The notes: generated by a model from the sequence alone, not told the origin. A DNA stretch of 36,391 nt from an uncultured Erythrobacter sp. (GCA_938015255.1 CALLQC010000184.1:1-36391), one strand, 5' to 3'; shown: positions 25,048 to 32,202, counted from the stretch's first letter. Translations and numbers: made by a program.

Positions 25048-25079
25048 AAAAAAGCGCCCGGCGAAATGGCCGGGCGCTT
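25048..25079 (-). terminator. Intrinsic terminator, best in the reverse direction
   Basis: An 11-bp perfect stem, AAGCGCCCGGC (25052-25062) with GCCGGGCGCTT (25069-25079), and a 6-base loop. On the forward strand the hairpin is preceded by six A residues (25048-25053) and is not followed by T, so a T tract is present only for reverse-strand transcripts. It therefore suits the end of the reverse-strand DUF2383 gene, and at best acts as a weaker forward terminator or 3' stabiliser for aspS. Confidence 0.75.
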
Positions 25080-25255
25080 AGGTGGTGGGACATTTATTGT
25101 TGTTGGGTGAGGCGGAGCTGCGCGCGTCTCCAAAGAAGACTTTCCCCACATGCGCGCGCTCAACGCCGTTCGGTAATTTCGGGGTAGAGCGCAAGCGGCG
25201 TAAGGGCGCCGGCACTCAATACCCCGAGGCGCTCATCCCAGCGCCATCCTGCGGA

Positions 25256-25699
25256 TTAGGCGTATTGACGCTCAATCATGTCACCGAACTTTTCGCCTTC
25301 GCGAATTTCACGGTAGGCTGATTGGATGATCATCAGCGATGACTGGTCGATTTCGTTGCTGTCATCTTCCAATACGTCGCGGAATTTACCGGCGATATAG
25401 TCTTCGCCTTCTTCGACACGCTCTGCAGCGGCTTCGTCACCATTTTCAAAAGTGTCTGCAATGTTGAGGAAGCTCTGGTGCATTGATGCGATCGCGCTCG
25501 ATGATGTAATCGGTTCTTCACCATTTGATTTCAGCGCGTCGTTGAGCTTGTTCAGAGTGCGCGAACGTTCGCTTGTGCGACGCTCCAACGCTTGCTTCAG
25601 GCTCGGGCTTTCGGCCTTTTCTGCGGCCTTGCGATAACCTTCGAGCGAGTCGTATGTTGTTTGAGTAAGTGATTTCAGGGTTTCGACAGTCTGTGTCAT
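25256..25699 (-). CDS. PA2169-family four-helix-bundle protein (DUF2383)
   Basis: A 147-residue, highly charged, all-helical protein of the ferritin-like PA2169/DUF2383 family, whose biochemical role is not established; members are often linked with stress. The family pattern is visible: TLKSLTQTTYDSLEGYRKAAE at the N-terminus, RRTSERSRTLNKL in helix two, and GEDYIAGKFRDVLED in the second half. A strong AAGGAG sits just before the ATG. The 200 bases behind its stop, up to the 25048-25079 terminator, hold no gene. A search by eye of its upstream region found no GGAAC-type extracytoplasmic-sigma motif. Confidence 0.85.
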   Translation of the reverse strand: MTQTVETLKSLTQTTYDSLEGYRKAAEKAESPSLKQALERRTSERSRTLNKLNDALKSNGEEPITSSSAIASMHQSFLNIADTFENGDEAAAERVEEGEDYIAGKFRDVLEDDSNEIDQSSLMIIQSAYREIREGEKFGDMIERQYA

Positions 25700-25784
25700 G
25701 GGTCTCCTTGAGAGTTTCAGTTCAGTTTGCGGAGCCGAATGCGCCGCGGTTTCAATGACTTAATGGCTGGCATGGCAATTCGAT

Positions 25785-25797
25785 CCGAACAGTTCGG
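25785..25797. repeat. Short perfect inverted repeat, possible operator
   Basis: CCGAAC-A-GTTCGG, 6-bp arms around one base, in the 216-base gap between the divergent DUF2383 and lipoprotein genes. It is compact enough for a dimeric regulator, but a single copy by chance cannot be excluded. Confidence 0.3.
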
Positions 25798-25915
25798 TGA
25801 AGCGTAGCTGAGCTGAGATGAACTGATTTAAACTGTTGTTTTTGAAAGTTTTCAGCTCCTGGCGAGTAACCAGAGAGGCGTCAGCGCCGAACACAGGACG
25901 ATTGGAGGTTATGCG

Positions 25916-26713
25916 GTGCACACAACTCGGCGATCAGCAATATTCGGCGGCCTTGCCACCGTGACAGCGGCAAGCGGCGCGAGCGCAGCTTTATCCGGAT
26001 GCGGCGCTGCGAAATCCTCGCACACTGAGGAACTGACCAAGATCACAGTTCTTGGCGCGATCCATGGCCGACACCGGGATAGCGAGCGGTATTCACTCGG
26101 CGTGCTTGAGAAAGCGATCAGGCGTGCAGCGCCCGACATCGTGATCAGCGAAATTCCGCCAGACAGAATTGCCGAGGCGCAGCGGAGCTTCGCAGAAACC
26201 GGCGAGGTTACAGAACCGCGGACCCGGGTATTCCCGGAGCTGACCGATGTCGTCTTCCCGCTATCGCAGGAAATGGGCTTCACCATCGCTGCAGGGGCTG
26301 GTTGGACACGCGAAATCGCTGATGCCCGCGCATCTGCGCTGGCTGCAATCGAGGTTGACCGCGCGCGCGCAGCGCAGTGGGCAGAGCATCAAGCAGCAAG
26401 ACAAGAATATTCACGAGCCCTGCAGGGCAGGGATGATGACCCAGCCTTCATCCACACGCCAGAGTATGACGCCGCTGTGCAGCGCGCTCAGACTCCCTAT
26501 CAGGTCTATTTCGACCCCGATTTGGGGCCTGGAGGCTGGACCCAGATCAACCGCGCCCATACAGATTTGATCGAACACACCCTTGATACGGTTCGCGGCC
26601 AGGGCCTCAAAGTCCTTGTGATCTTTGGATCATGGCATAAATACATGATTGAGCGCGCCCTGATGCTGCGCAGCGATGTTGATCGGATCGATCCGCTTTC
26701 GCTGTTTACGTAA
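25916..26713 (+). CDS. Tat-type lipoprotein, possibly TraB/GumN-like
   Basis: A 265-residue exported protein. The N-terminus MHTTRRSAIFGGLATV has a twin-arginine pair before a hydrophobic stretch that ends in the lipobox LSGC (about 26-29), so it is probably Tat-exported and lipid-anchored. The mature part begins with a strand-turn ITVLGAIHGRH, then IVISEIPPDRI, and ends KVLVIFGSWHKYMIE. Conserved-looking His, Glu and His in such places recall TraB/GumN or ChaN-like folds. That family link is tentative and no function is claimed. The start is GTG 25916 behind GGAGG (25904-25908). The nearby ATG 25911 is out of frame. Confidence 0.65.
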   Translation: MHTTRRSAIFGGLATVTAASGASAALSGCGAAKSSHTEELTKITVLGAIHGRHRDSERYSLGVLEKAIRRAAPDIVISEIPPDRIAEAQRSFAETGEVTEPRTRVFPELTDVVFPLSQEMGFTIAAGAGWTREIADARASALAAIEVDRARAAQWAEHQAARQEYSRALQGRDDDPAFIHTPEYDAAVQRAQTPYQVYFDPDLGPGGWTQINRAHTDLIEHTLDTVRGQGLKVLVIFGSWHKYMIERALMLRSDVDRIDPLSLFT

Positions 26714-26759
26714 GGGCGAGCGGACGGAAATTGGCTTGGGGGGAGCATGTGAAGACCAC

Positions 26760-26788
26760 TTGCGCTCTGTCAAACCGGCCTCTAGGGC
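26760..26788 (+). promoter_or_regulatory. Candidate promoter of acpP
   Basis: TTGCGC (26760-26765), 17 bases, TAGGGC (26783-26788), followed by an AT-rich leader (AATTTTGAAATTTT) of about 38 bases to the ATG. The -10 hexamer and spacing are identical to the kup candidate at 7402-7430. Confidence 0.4.
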
Positions 26789-26826
26789 AATTTTGAAATT
26801 TTAACCCGAGTATAAGAGGGATACAC

Positions 26827-27063
26827 ATGAGCGATACTGCCGACCGCGTGCAGAAAATTGTCGTCGAGCACCTTGGTGTTGAAGGCGATAAAGTCACCCA
26901 AGAAGCCAGCTTCATCGATGATCTGGGCGCAGACAGCCTTGATATCGTTGAGCTTGTGATGGCTTTTGAAGAAGAATTCGGCGTCGAAATCCCTGACGAT
27001 GCGGCTGAAAAGATCAGCACCGTCGGTGATGCGACCAAGTTTATCGAAGAACATAAGGGCTAA
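26827..27063 (+). CDS. acpP: Acyl carrier protein
   Basis: A 78-residue acidic helical carrier of fatty acid synthesis. The phosphopantetheine attachment serine is S37 in the canonical [13 protein letters not shown]. It is followed by [15 protein letters not shown], the recognition helix seen in AcpP. GAGGG lies just before ATG. fabF follows after 159 bases that contain a large hairpin, so the two are probably co-transcribed at unequal levels. Confidence 0.98.
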   Translation: MSDTADRVQKIVVEHLGVEGDKVTQEASFIDDLGADSLDIVELVMAFEEEFGVEIPDDAAEKISTVGDATKFIEEHKG

Positions 27064-27112
27064 TCGCCCTCAGGATGCCAGCGCGCGCCGTGCGGGCGCG
27101 GCAATCTGACCG

Positions 27113-27151
27113 ACAGGCCCGAACCCTTTTTGCGAAGGGTCGCGGGCCTGT
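27113..27151 (+). other. Large hairpin between acpP and fabF
   Basis: ACAGGCCCG (27113-27121) pairs with CGGGCCTGT (27143-27151). Above a small bulge (A27122 against C-G 27141-27142), ACCCTT (27123-27128) pairs with AAGGGT (27135-27140), giving 15 pairs and a 6-base loop. No T tract follows, so it is not a standard terminator. It may block 3'-5' decay of acpP mRNA or reduce read-through into fabF. Confidence 0.65.
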
Positions 27152-27222
27152 AGTGTTTCAGGCACCAGAGAGTGCATCAGGCAAGACTGAATTTGGCCCC
27201 GTACGGGCTTTGGGAGAAATGA

Positions 27223-28482
27223 ATGCGCCGCGTTGTTGTTACCGGACTAGGCCTTGTCACGCCGCTGGGCGGCGATGTTGAAACCAGCTGGAAAAACCTG
27301 ATCGCCGGGGAAAGCGGCGCAGGACAGATCACGCGCTTCGACACTTCCGATCAAAAGTGCACGATTGCCTGCGAGGTCAAGGATAAGGACCATCCGTGGG
27401 GCTTCGATGCGGACAAGCGTGTCGATGGCAAAATTCAGCGGCAGGTCGATCCGTTCATCGTTTTCGGCATTGATGCGGCGGGGCAGGCTTTGGAAGATGC
27501 AGGCCTGACGAATATGACCTATGCTGAAAAAGAGCGGACAGGCTGCTCCATCGGTTCGGGTATTGGCGGGTTGCCGGGGATCGAGAAAGAGTCGGTCAAT
27601 CTGCATGAACGCGGTCCCGGCCGTGTCAGCCCGCACTTTGTCCATGGCCGTTTGATCAATCTCATCACCGGACAGGTCCAGATCAAGCACGGGTTTATGG
27701 GGCCGAACCATGCAGTGGTCACGGCTTGCTCTACCGGCGCCCACTCAATCGGCGATGCTGCCCGCATGATCATGATGGATGATGCCGATGTCATGCTGGC
27801 TGGCGGCGCAGAGAGCACGATCAACCCGCTGGGTATCGCAGGGTTCGCGCAGGCGCGTGCACTCAATATGAGCATGAACGACCGCCCCACCGAGGCTAGT
27901 CGCCCTTACGACAAGGACCGCGATGGGTTTGTAATGGGCGAGGGCGCCGGTGTTGTTGTGCTTGAAGAATACGAGCGCGCCAAAGCACGCGGAGCAAAGA
28001 TTTACGCCGAAGTGACCGGATACGGCCTTTCGGGTGACGCCTACCACGTTACCGCACCGCATCCTGAGGGCAAAGGTGCGCAGCTCGCAATGGAAATGGC
28101 GATGCGCAAAGCGGGGCTGGGCCCGGGCGAGATCGATTATGTCAACGCACACGGCACAAGCACGATGGCCGACACGATCGAGCTTGCGGCGGTGATGCGC
28201 GTTTTGGGCAAGGATCTCGGCGGTGCCTCCATGAGCTCTACCAAGTCCGCGATCGGCCACCTGCTGGGCGGAGCGGGCGCCGTGGAAGCGGTGTTCTGCA
28301 TCCTCGCGCTGCGTGACCAGATCGTCCCGCCAACGCTCAACCTTCACAATCCCGATGATGGGACCGAGGGCATCGACCTTGTCCCGTTCAAGGCGCGTGA
28401 ACGGGACGTGCGGGCCGTGCTGAACAACAGCTTTGGCTTTGGCGGCACCAATGCGTCGCTGATCATGCAGAAGGTCGATTGA
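27223..28482 (+). CDS. fabF: 3-oxoacyl-[acyl-carrier-protein] synthase II
   Basis: A 419-residue condensing enzyme of type II fatty acid synthesis that elongates acyl-ACP with malonyl-ACP. The Cys-His-His triad is complete: C169 (VVTACSTGAHSIGDA), H310 (VNAHGTSTMADT) and H346 (KSAIGHLLGGAG, with K341). The C-terminal NNSFGFGGTNAS is the family ending. ATG 27223 gives the usual MRRVVVTGLGLVTPLG. The order acpP-fabF-mltG is typical of proteobacteria. Confidence 0.98.
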   Translation: MRRVVVTGLGLVTPLGGDVETSWKNLIAGESGAGQITRFDTSDQKCTIACEVKDKDHPWGFDADKRVDGKIQRQVDPFIVFGIDAAGQALEDAGLTNMTYAEKERTGCSIGSGIGGLPGIEKESVNLHERGPGRVSPHFVHGRLINLITGQVQIKHGFMGPNHAVVTACSTGAHSIGDAARMIMMDDADVMLAGGAESTINPLGIAGFAQARALNMSMNDRPTEASRPYDKDRDGFVMGEGAGVVVLEEYERAKARGAKIYAEVTGYGLSGDAYHVTAPHPEGKGAQLAMEMAMRKAGLGPGEIDYVNAHGTSTMADTIELAAVMRVLGKDLGGASMSSTKSAIGHLLGGAGAVEAVFCILALRDQIVPPTLNLHNPDDGTEGIDLVPFKARERDVRAVLNNSFGFGGTNASLIMQKVD

Positions 28483-28486
28483 TCCG

Positions 28487-29452
28487 GTGAAACGCTTCGG
28501 CCTGATTTTGGTCATTCTTGCAGTAATTGCAGGCGCGGGTCTGTTCTTTGCGCAATCCTATATCGGAGATGCGTCGATTGAGGAGGACACCCCCTTTATC
28601 ATTCCTGCCGGTTCGTCGCTCACTGCGGTTGCCGGCAAGCTCGAAGAGGAAGGGCTGATTACCTCGGCAGACGGATTTCTGCTGCGCGCCAAGCTGTTCG
28701 GGTCGTCCGATCCGATTCAGGCGGGTGAGTTCGCTTTGACACCGGATATGGGGCAGGGCGATATTCTTGCGGCCTTCCAATCCGGTGATGTCATCCGGCG
28801 TTTCGTCACCATTCCCGAAGGAATGCCGTCCATCCTCGTTTACGAAAAACTGATGGCCGAGGATCTGCTGACGGGCGAGATTGACGTTCCTCTCGAAGGT
28901 TCGGTCCTGCCGGATACCTACGCGTATGAGCGCGGTCAGGATCGCGGCGAAATCGTTGAGCAAATGCAAACCGCCATGGACAAATATCTGGCTGAGGCGT
29001 GGGCGCAGCGCGGGCCGGATATCGCGGTCGAAACCATCCGCGAAGCATTGGTGCTGGCCTCCATCGTCGAGAAAGAAACCGGCACGCCTGAAGAGCGCAG
29101 GACCGTCGCTGGTCTTTACTCCAATCGGGTCAAGGCCGGTATGCTGCTGCAGGCCGATCCGACGATCATTTATCCGATTACCAAGGGAAAGCCGCTTGGC
29201 CGCCGCATTCGCCAGTCAGAGATCGCTGCGGTGAACGGCTACAACACTTACACGCGGGTCGGCCTGCCCGAAGGACCAATCACCAATCCCGGGCGTGAGA
29301 GCATCGCTGCAGTGCTCAATCCCGAGCCGCACAATTACCTGTTTATGGTAGCGGACGGCACAGGCGGGCACGAATTCAACGCCGACCTCGAAGGGCATAA
29401 TGCAGCCGTGGAGAAATGGTATCGCATCCGCCGTGAACGCGGCGAGATGTAA
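28487..29452 (+). CDS. mltG: Endolytic murein transglycosylase MltG
   Basis: A 321-residue peptidoglycan enzyme anchored by an N-terminal helix (about 4-23). It cleaves nascent glycan strands and so helps set strand length. A LysM-like region (IIPAGSSLTAVAGKLEEEG) is followed by the YceG catalytic domain with LASIVEKETGTPEER, which holds the catalytic glutamate (E195 region), and later LQADPTIIYP and GLPEGPITNPG. The start is GTG 28487, four bases after the fabF stop. The last sense codon is ATG directly before TAA 29450-29452, and the next gene continues in the same reading frame. Confidence 0.95.
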   Translation: MKRFGLILVILAVIAGAGLFFAQSYIGDASIEEDTPFIIPAGSSLTAVAGKLEEEGLITSADGFLLRAKLFGSSDPIQAGEFALTPDMGQGDILAAFQSGDVIRRFVTIPEGMPSILVYEKLMAEDLLTGEIDVPLEGSVLPDTYAYERGQDRGEIVEQMQTAMDKYLAEAWAQRGPDIAVETIREALVLASIVEKETGTPEERRTVAGLYSNRVKAGMLLQADPTIIYPITKGKPLGRRIRQSEIAAVNGYNTYTRVGLPEGPITNPGRESIAAVLNPEPHNYLFMVADGTGGHEFNADLEGHNAAVEKWYRIRRERGEM

Positions 29453-29470
29453 GCGCGCGGAGTTGGGGCA

Positions 29471-29989
29471 ATCGCCAATCCGTTTATTCTGACTGCGAAA
29501 CTGCCCGAACATATCCATCTGTGGGCGGACGATCTGCGCAAGGCCCATTTCCCGCCGCAGCGCAACCATCTGCATGCGCATGTCACGCTGTTCCATGCCT
29601 TTGCGCCGTCACTGCTGGATGAACTCCGAAGCTTTGTTCCCCGGATCGTACGCGAATTCGCGGCGCCCGAAGCCGAGATCAACGGGTTGATGGACCTTGG
29701 CAAGGGCACCGCCATTCGCCTCCATTCGCCAGCAATTCTCGAAATCCGCGCGCTTGTCGCGGACCATTTCCATGGCAGCCTGACGGATCAGGACCTGCAT
29801 GAGCCGCGTCCCCACATCACGATTCAGAACAAGGTGACAAAGGAAGAAGCTCGTGCGCTGCAGGCCGAATTGGGGCCCGCAATCGAGAGACGAAGCTTCG
29901 CTTTCCCTGCGCTCGAACTGCACCGGTACGAGGGCGGCCCTTGGGAGCATATCAAGACGATGCCCTTCAGAGGTCGCCAAAGGTTTTAA
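29471..29989 (+). CDS. 2'-5' RNA ligase-family 2H phosphoesterase with apparent ATC start
   Basis: About 172 residues. Two HxT motifs, HAHVTLFHA and RPHITIQNK, define a 2H phosphoesterase; relatives act on 2',3'-cyclic or 2'-5' RNA phosphates. The frame is open from directly after the mltG stop, and the first HxT sits well before any ATG, GTG or TTG in frame (the first is TTG 29687, which would delete the first motif). GGAG (29459-29462) lies eight bases before ATC 29471, after which the protein reads xANPFILTAKLPEHIHLWAD, where relatives are expected to begin. Possible explanations are a rare ATC (or ATT 29486) start, read-through of the mltG stop, or a start-codon mutation. Start confidence is low; domain confidence is high. 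Confidence 0.75.
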   Translation: MANPFILTAKLPEHIHLWADDLRKAHFPPQRNHLHAHVTLFHAFAPSLLDELRSFVPRIVREFAAPEAEINGLMDLGKGTAIRLHSPAILEIRALVADHFHGSLTDQDLHEPRPHITIQNKVTKEEARALQAELGPAIERRSFAFPALELHRYEGGPWEHIKTMPFRGRQRF

Positions 29990-30006
29990 AAGGCGCGCAA
30001 GAGTGG

Positions 30007-30035
30007 TTGACCGCGCGCTGCATGGGCCCTAAATG
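30007..30035 (+). promoter_or_regulatory. Candidate sigma-70 promoter of tRNA-Met
   Basis: TTGACC (30007-30012), 17 bases, TAAATG (30030-30035), 44 bases before the tRNA. It shares the TTGACCGC opening with the tRNA-His promoter at 1039. Confidence 0.55.
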
Positions 30036-30079
30036 CGCCGCTCGCTTGAGGCACAGCGCGTCTCGCGAATCCCTGTTGG

Positions 30080-30156
30080 GGCGGAGTAGCTCAGGTGGTT
30101 AGAGCAGCGGAATCATAATCCGCGTGTCGGGGGTTCAAGTCCCTCCTCCGCTACCA
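30080..30156 (+). tRNA. tRNA-Met (CAT), elongator type
   Basis: A complete 77-base cloverleaf. The acceptor GGCGGAG pairs with CTCCGCT (one G-U at the end), and A73 and CCA are encoded. The anticodon stem GCGGA/TCCGC encloses loop ATCATAA with CAT. The first pair (G-U) and the lack of the three G-C pairs of initiator tRNA argue for elongator Met; tRNA-Ile2 with a lysidine CAT is less likely but not strictly excluded. Confidence 0.93.
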
Positions 30157-30227
30157 TAACAACCACGATCAATTGCGCTCGGCGTTTTCATCGGACTGTT
30201 CTGTATTGACGGTGTGATGCGGTTTAG

Positions 30228-30596
30228 CCCGTTTCGAACATTGGTTCAGGCTTGCCTTCGGCTGGGCTTTCGCAAGACGCAGGCAATCCGGCGGACGCAA
30301 ACGCGTTCCAGTTTGAAATTGTCGTGACTGGAGAAACAAGCCGCAACATTGAAAAATCACAGCCAACCGAGCGCTCGCCGGGTGTCATCGGCGATGCGTT
30401 CGTAGGTTATGATATTGGCGACTTACCCGAACTTTCGATTGCCGAAACTATTGAACCGCTTGTGAGGGCGACCTCCGATCGCTTCGAAGGCGGAGCGTCG
30501 AAGCCTTCCGTCTGCGGGCTTGATCTGTTTCTGGGTTCGAAAAGCAGTTCGCTGGCTCAGGTTTACTTGAAGGGCATCGAGCGGGAAACTCACTAA
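30228..30596 (+). pseudogene. TonB-dependent receptor remnant (plug domain only)
   Basis: An open stretch of about 120 codons whose translation matches the start of an outer-membrane TonB-dependent receptor. FEIVVTGETS is the typical TonB-box-like opening. It is followed by GVIGDAFVGYDIGDLPELSIAET, the plug pattern DIGxLPxxxxAE, then SDRFEGGASKPSVCGLDLFLG, matching the GVSxDR...VSVRGLxPFLG segment. The usual RG is CG here, the NGR block is missing, and the frame stops at 30596, so the rest of the plug and the whole 22-strand barrel are absent. A signal peptide is absent too, with TAG 30225 just upstream. It is best read as a decayed gene fragment; a plug-only product is unlikely. Confidence 0.7.
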
Positions 30597-30699
30597 TCTT
30601 ACGACTATAGCGATCGGTTGAATTTGGGTTCATTGGGTCTGCTGACGATCTTTGTCCATTGCAATCCACTGACCGAAATTCAATACTTGTGCATCGCAA

Positions 30700-30713
30700 T
30701 GACACCGGTTACC
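30700..30713 (+). promoter_or_regulatory. LacI/GalR-family operator-like site before the uronate operon
   Basis: TGACACCGGTTACC has the ACCGGT core and TG/C outer bases of many LacI-family operators (TGxxACCGGTxxCA), with one outer mismatch. It lies 71 bases before the isomerase ATG. TTGTGC at 30687-30692 is a weak -35 candidate overlapping it. No LacI-type regulator gene is in the window. Confidence 0.4.
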
Positions 30714-30784
30714 TGAAGGCGGTGAATTTAAGATCGGCGCGCTCTGGATTCAGAGGCTTGCTGTCAATTTGGAGATTGAAAACC

Positions 30785-31417
30785 ATGAAAATCGCATTGA
30801 TTACCGAGAACAGCCAGGCGGCGAAGAACGGCATCATCCACGAAGCGTTGACAGCGGTGGCTGAGCCCCTGGGCCACGAAGTGTTCAACTACGGCATGTA
30901 CACTGCTGATGACGCGGCCTCTCTCACTTACAATATGAACGGCCTTTTGACCGGTATTCTGCTTAACTCAAAAGCTGCCGATTTCGTTGTCACTGGATGC
31001 GGAACAGGCATGGGGTCCATGCTTGCGTGCAACGCCATGCCTGGTGTTTTCTGCGGGTTGGTGATCGACCCTACCGATGCATTTCTGTTCAGCCAGATCA
31101 ATGCCGGAAACGCTATTTCTATGCCGTACGCAAAGGGATTCGGTTGGGCCGCAGAATTGAACCTGCAAGATTGCTACCGAAAGATTTTCGAAAATGAACC
31201 TGGCGTTGGCTATCCTAAAGAACGCGCTGCAATCATGGCGGCCAATCGTGATATTCTGAAGGAGCTAAAGGCCGCATCAAGCCATGACATGCTGAGCGTG
31301 CTGAAAAATGTCGATCAGGAATTGCTGAAATCGGCAATCGCAGGTGAGAAATTCGCAGACTATTTCTATCCGAACTCACAAGACGAAGAAATCAGCGCAT
31401 ATTTGCGCGGTCTTTGA
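30785..31417 (+). CDS. RpiB/LacA/LacB-fold uronate isomerase, DhuI-like
   Basis: A 210-residue sugar isomerase of the RpiB/LacAB fold. It opens MKIALITENSQAAKNGIIHE and contains FVVTGCGTGMGSMLACN, the family phosphate/active-site loop with its cysteine. Then come CGLVIDPTDAFLFSQINAGN and YAKGFGWAAELNL. As I recall it, this layout and length fit streptococcal DhuI, which isomerises 4-deoxy-L-threo-5-hexosulose-uronate to 3-deoxy-D-glycero-2,5-hexodiulosonate in place of KduI; RpiB itself is shorter (about 150 residues). Context is decisive: kduD follows after 23 bases, then a lyase and kdgK. ATG 30785 is preferred to an extension from 30659, which runs through the operator. Substrate assignment is inference. 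Confidence 0.8.
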   Translation: MKIALITENSQAAKNGIIHEALTAVAEPLGHEVFNYGMYTADDAASLTYNMNGLLTGILLNSKAADFVVTGCGTGMGSMLACNAMPGVFCGLVIDPTDAFLFSQINAGNAISMPYAKGFGWAAELNLQDCYRKIFENEPGVGYPKERAAIMAANRDILKELKAASSHDMLSVLKNVDQELLKSAIAGEKFADYFYPNSQDEEISAYLRGL

Positions 31418-31440
31418 TCTCCAGGTTGGGCAAGTTTCAG

Positions 31441-32202
31441 ATGACGGCACATCACCCCTTCGATCTCAGCGGGAAAGTGGCCGTTGTCACTGGCGCGAAT
31501 ACCGGCATTGGTCAGGGAATCGCCCTAGCTTTGGCACAAGCTGGCGCGGATATAGCTCTTGTAACCAGAAGCGATGCATCGGAAACTGCGAAATTGGTCG
31601 AGCAGACCGGTTCGAGATCGCTCGTAGTCAGGGCTGATCTGGGAACGATCGAACCGTGCCAGCGGATTGTTGATGAGGTTGTCGCCGGTCTTGGCGGGCT
31701 GGACATACTCGTAAACAATGCAGGCATCATCCGCCGAAATGATGCAACGGAATTCACCGAACAAGATTGGGACGCCGTTGTCGATACCAATCTGAAGGTT
31801 CTGTTTTTCCTGTCGCAGGCTGCTGGCAAGCACATGATCAGTGCTGGCGGTGGCTCAATCATCAACATTGCATCGATGCTAACCTTCCAAGGTGGCATCA
31901 GGGTGGCGAGTTACACGGCGTCAAAAAGCGGTGTTGGTGGCCTTACCAAATTGCTTGCTAATGAATGGGCTGGCAAAAACATTACGGTCAATGCGATCGC
32001 GCCAGGCTACATCGCGACAAACAACACCGCAGCCCTTCAGGCGGATGAAGCGCGGAACAGACAGATCCTGGAGCGAATACCGGCAGGAAGGTGGGGGGAT
32101 CCATCCGACCTTGGCGGTGCAGCGGTGTTCCTTGCATCTGACGCAGCGCGCTATGTCCAGGGGCATATCCTGGCTGTTGACGGCGGCTGGCTCGCGCGCT
32201 GA
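31441..32202 (+). CDS. kduD: 2-dehydro-3-deoxy-D-gluconate 5-dehydrogenase (KduD-like SDR)
   Basis: A 253-residue short-chain dehydrogenase, the length of E. coli KduD. It would reduce 3-deoxy-D-glycero-2,5-hexodiulosonate to 2-keto-3-deoxygluconate using NAD(P)H. The nucleotide motif is TGANTGIG (17-24), NNAG is at 92-95, and the catalytic residues are S145, Y158 and K162 (SYTASKSG). FDLSGKVAVVTG and IIRRNDATEFTEQDWD resemble KduD closely. ATG 31441 is favoured over a TTG at 31414 inside the previous stop. Overlaps the lyase start by one base (TGATG). Pairing with an isomerase gene supports KduD rather than the alginate-type DEH reductase. Confidence 0.85.
   Translation: MTAHHPFDLSGKVAVVTGANTGIGQGIALALAQAGADIALVTRSDASETAKLVEQTGSRSLVVRADLGTIEPCQRIVDEVVAGLGGLDILVNNAGIIRRNDATEFTEQDWDAVVDTNLKVLFFLSQAAGKHMISAGGGSIINIASMLTFQGGIRVASYTASKSGVGGLTKLLANEWAGKNITVNAIAPGYIATNNTAALQADEARNRQILERIPAGRWGDPSDLGGAAVFLASDAARYVQGHILAVDGGWLAR

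Noticed and set aside
23214-25163. A 649-codon open frame on the reverse strand opposite aspS
   Set aside because: It is the GC-rich shadow of aspS. Its translation is rich in Arg/His/Ala with no domain, while the forward frame is a complete aspartyl-tRNA synthetase.
25700-25915. Extracytoplasmic-sigma (GGAAC...GTT) promoter for the DUF2383 gene
   Set aside because: The GGAAC element was not found on the relevant strand; only the CCGAAC-A-GTTCGG repeat is present.
27075-27281. Short open frame between acpP and fabF
   Set aside because: It is built from the hairpin and the fabF start, and has no ribosome binding site or motif.
27745-28515. A 256-codon reverse-strand frame opposite fabF
   Set aside because: It is a codon-bias shadow; fabF has a full catalytic triad here.
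30080-30156. tRNA-Met as tRNA-Ile2 (lysidine CAT) or initiator tRNA
   Set aside because: The anticodon stem lacks the initiator GGG/CCC pairs and the body matches elongator Met; Ile2 cannot be strictly excluded but fits less well.
30169-30366. Reverse-strand 65-codon frame beside tRNA-Met, considered as a transposase tail
   Set aside because: No transposase or integrase motif is visible, and it overlaps the better-supported receptor remnant.
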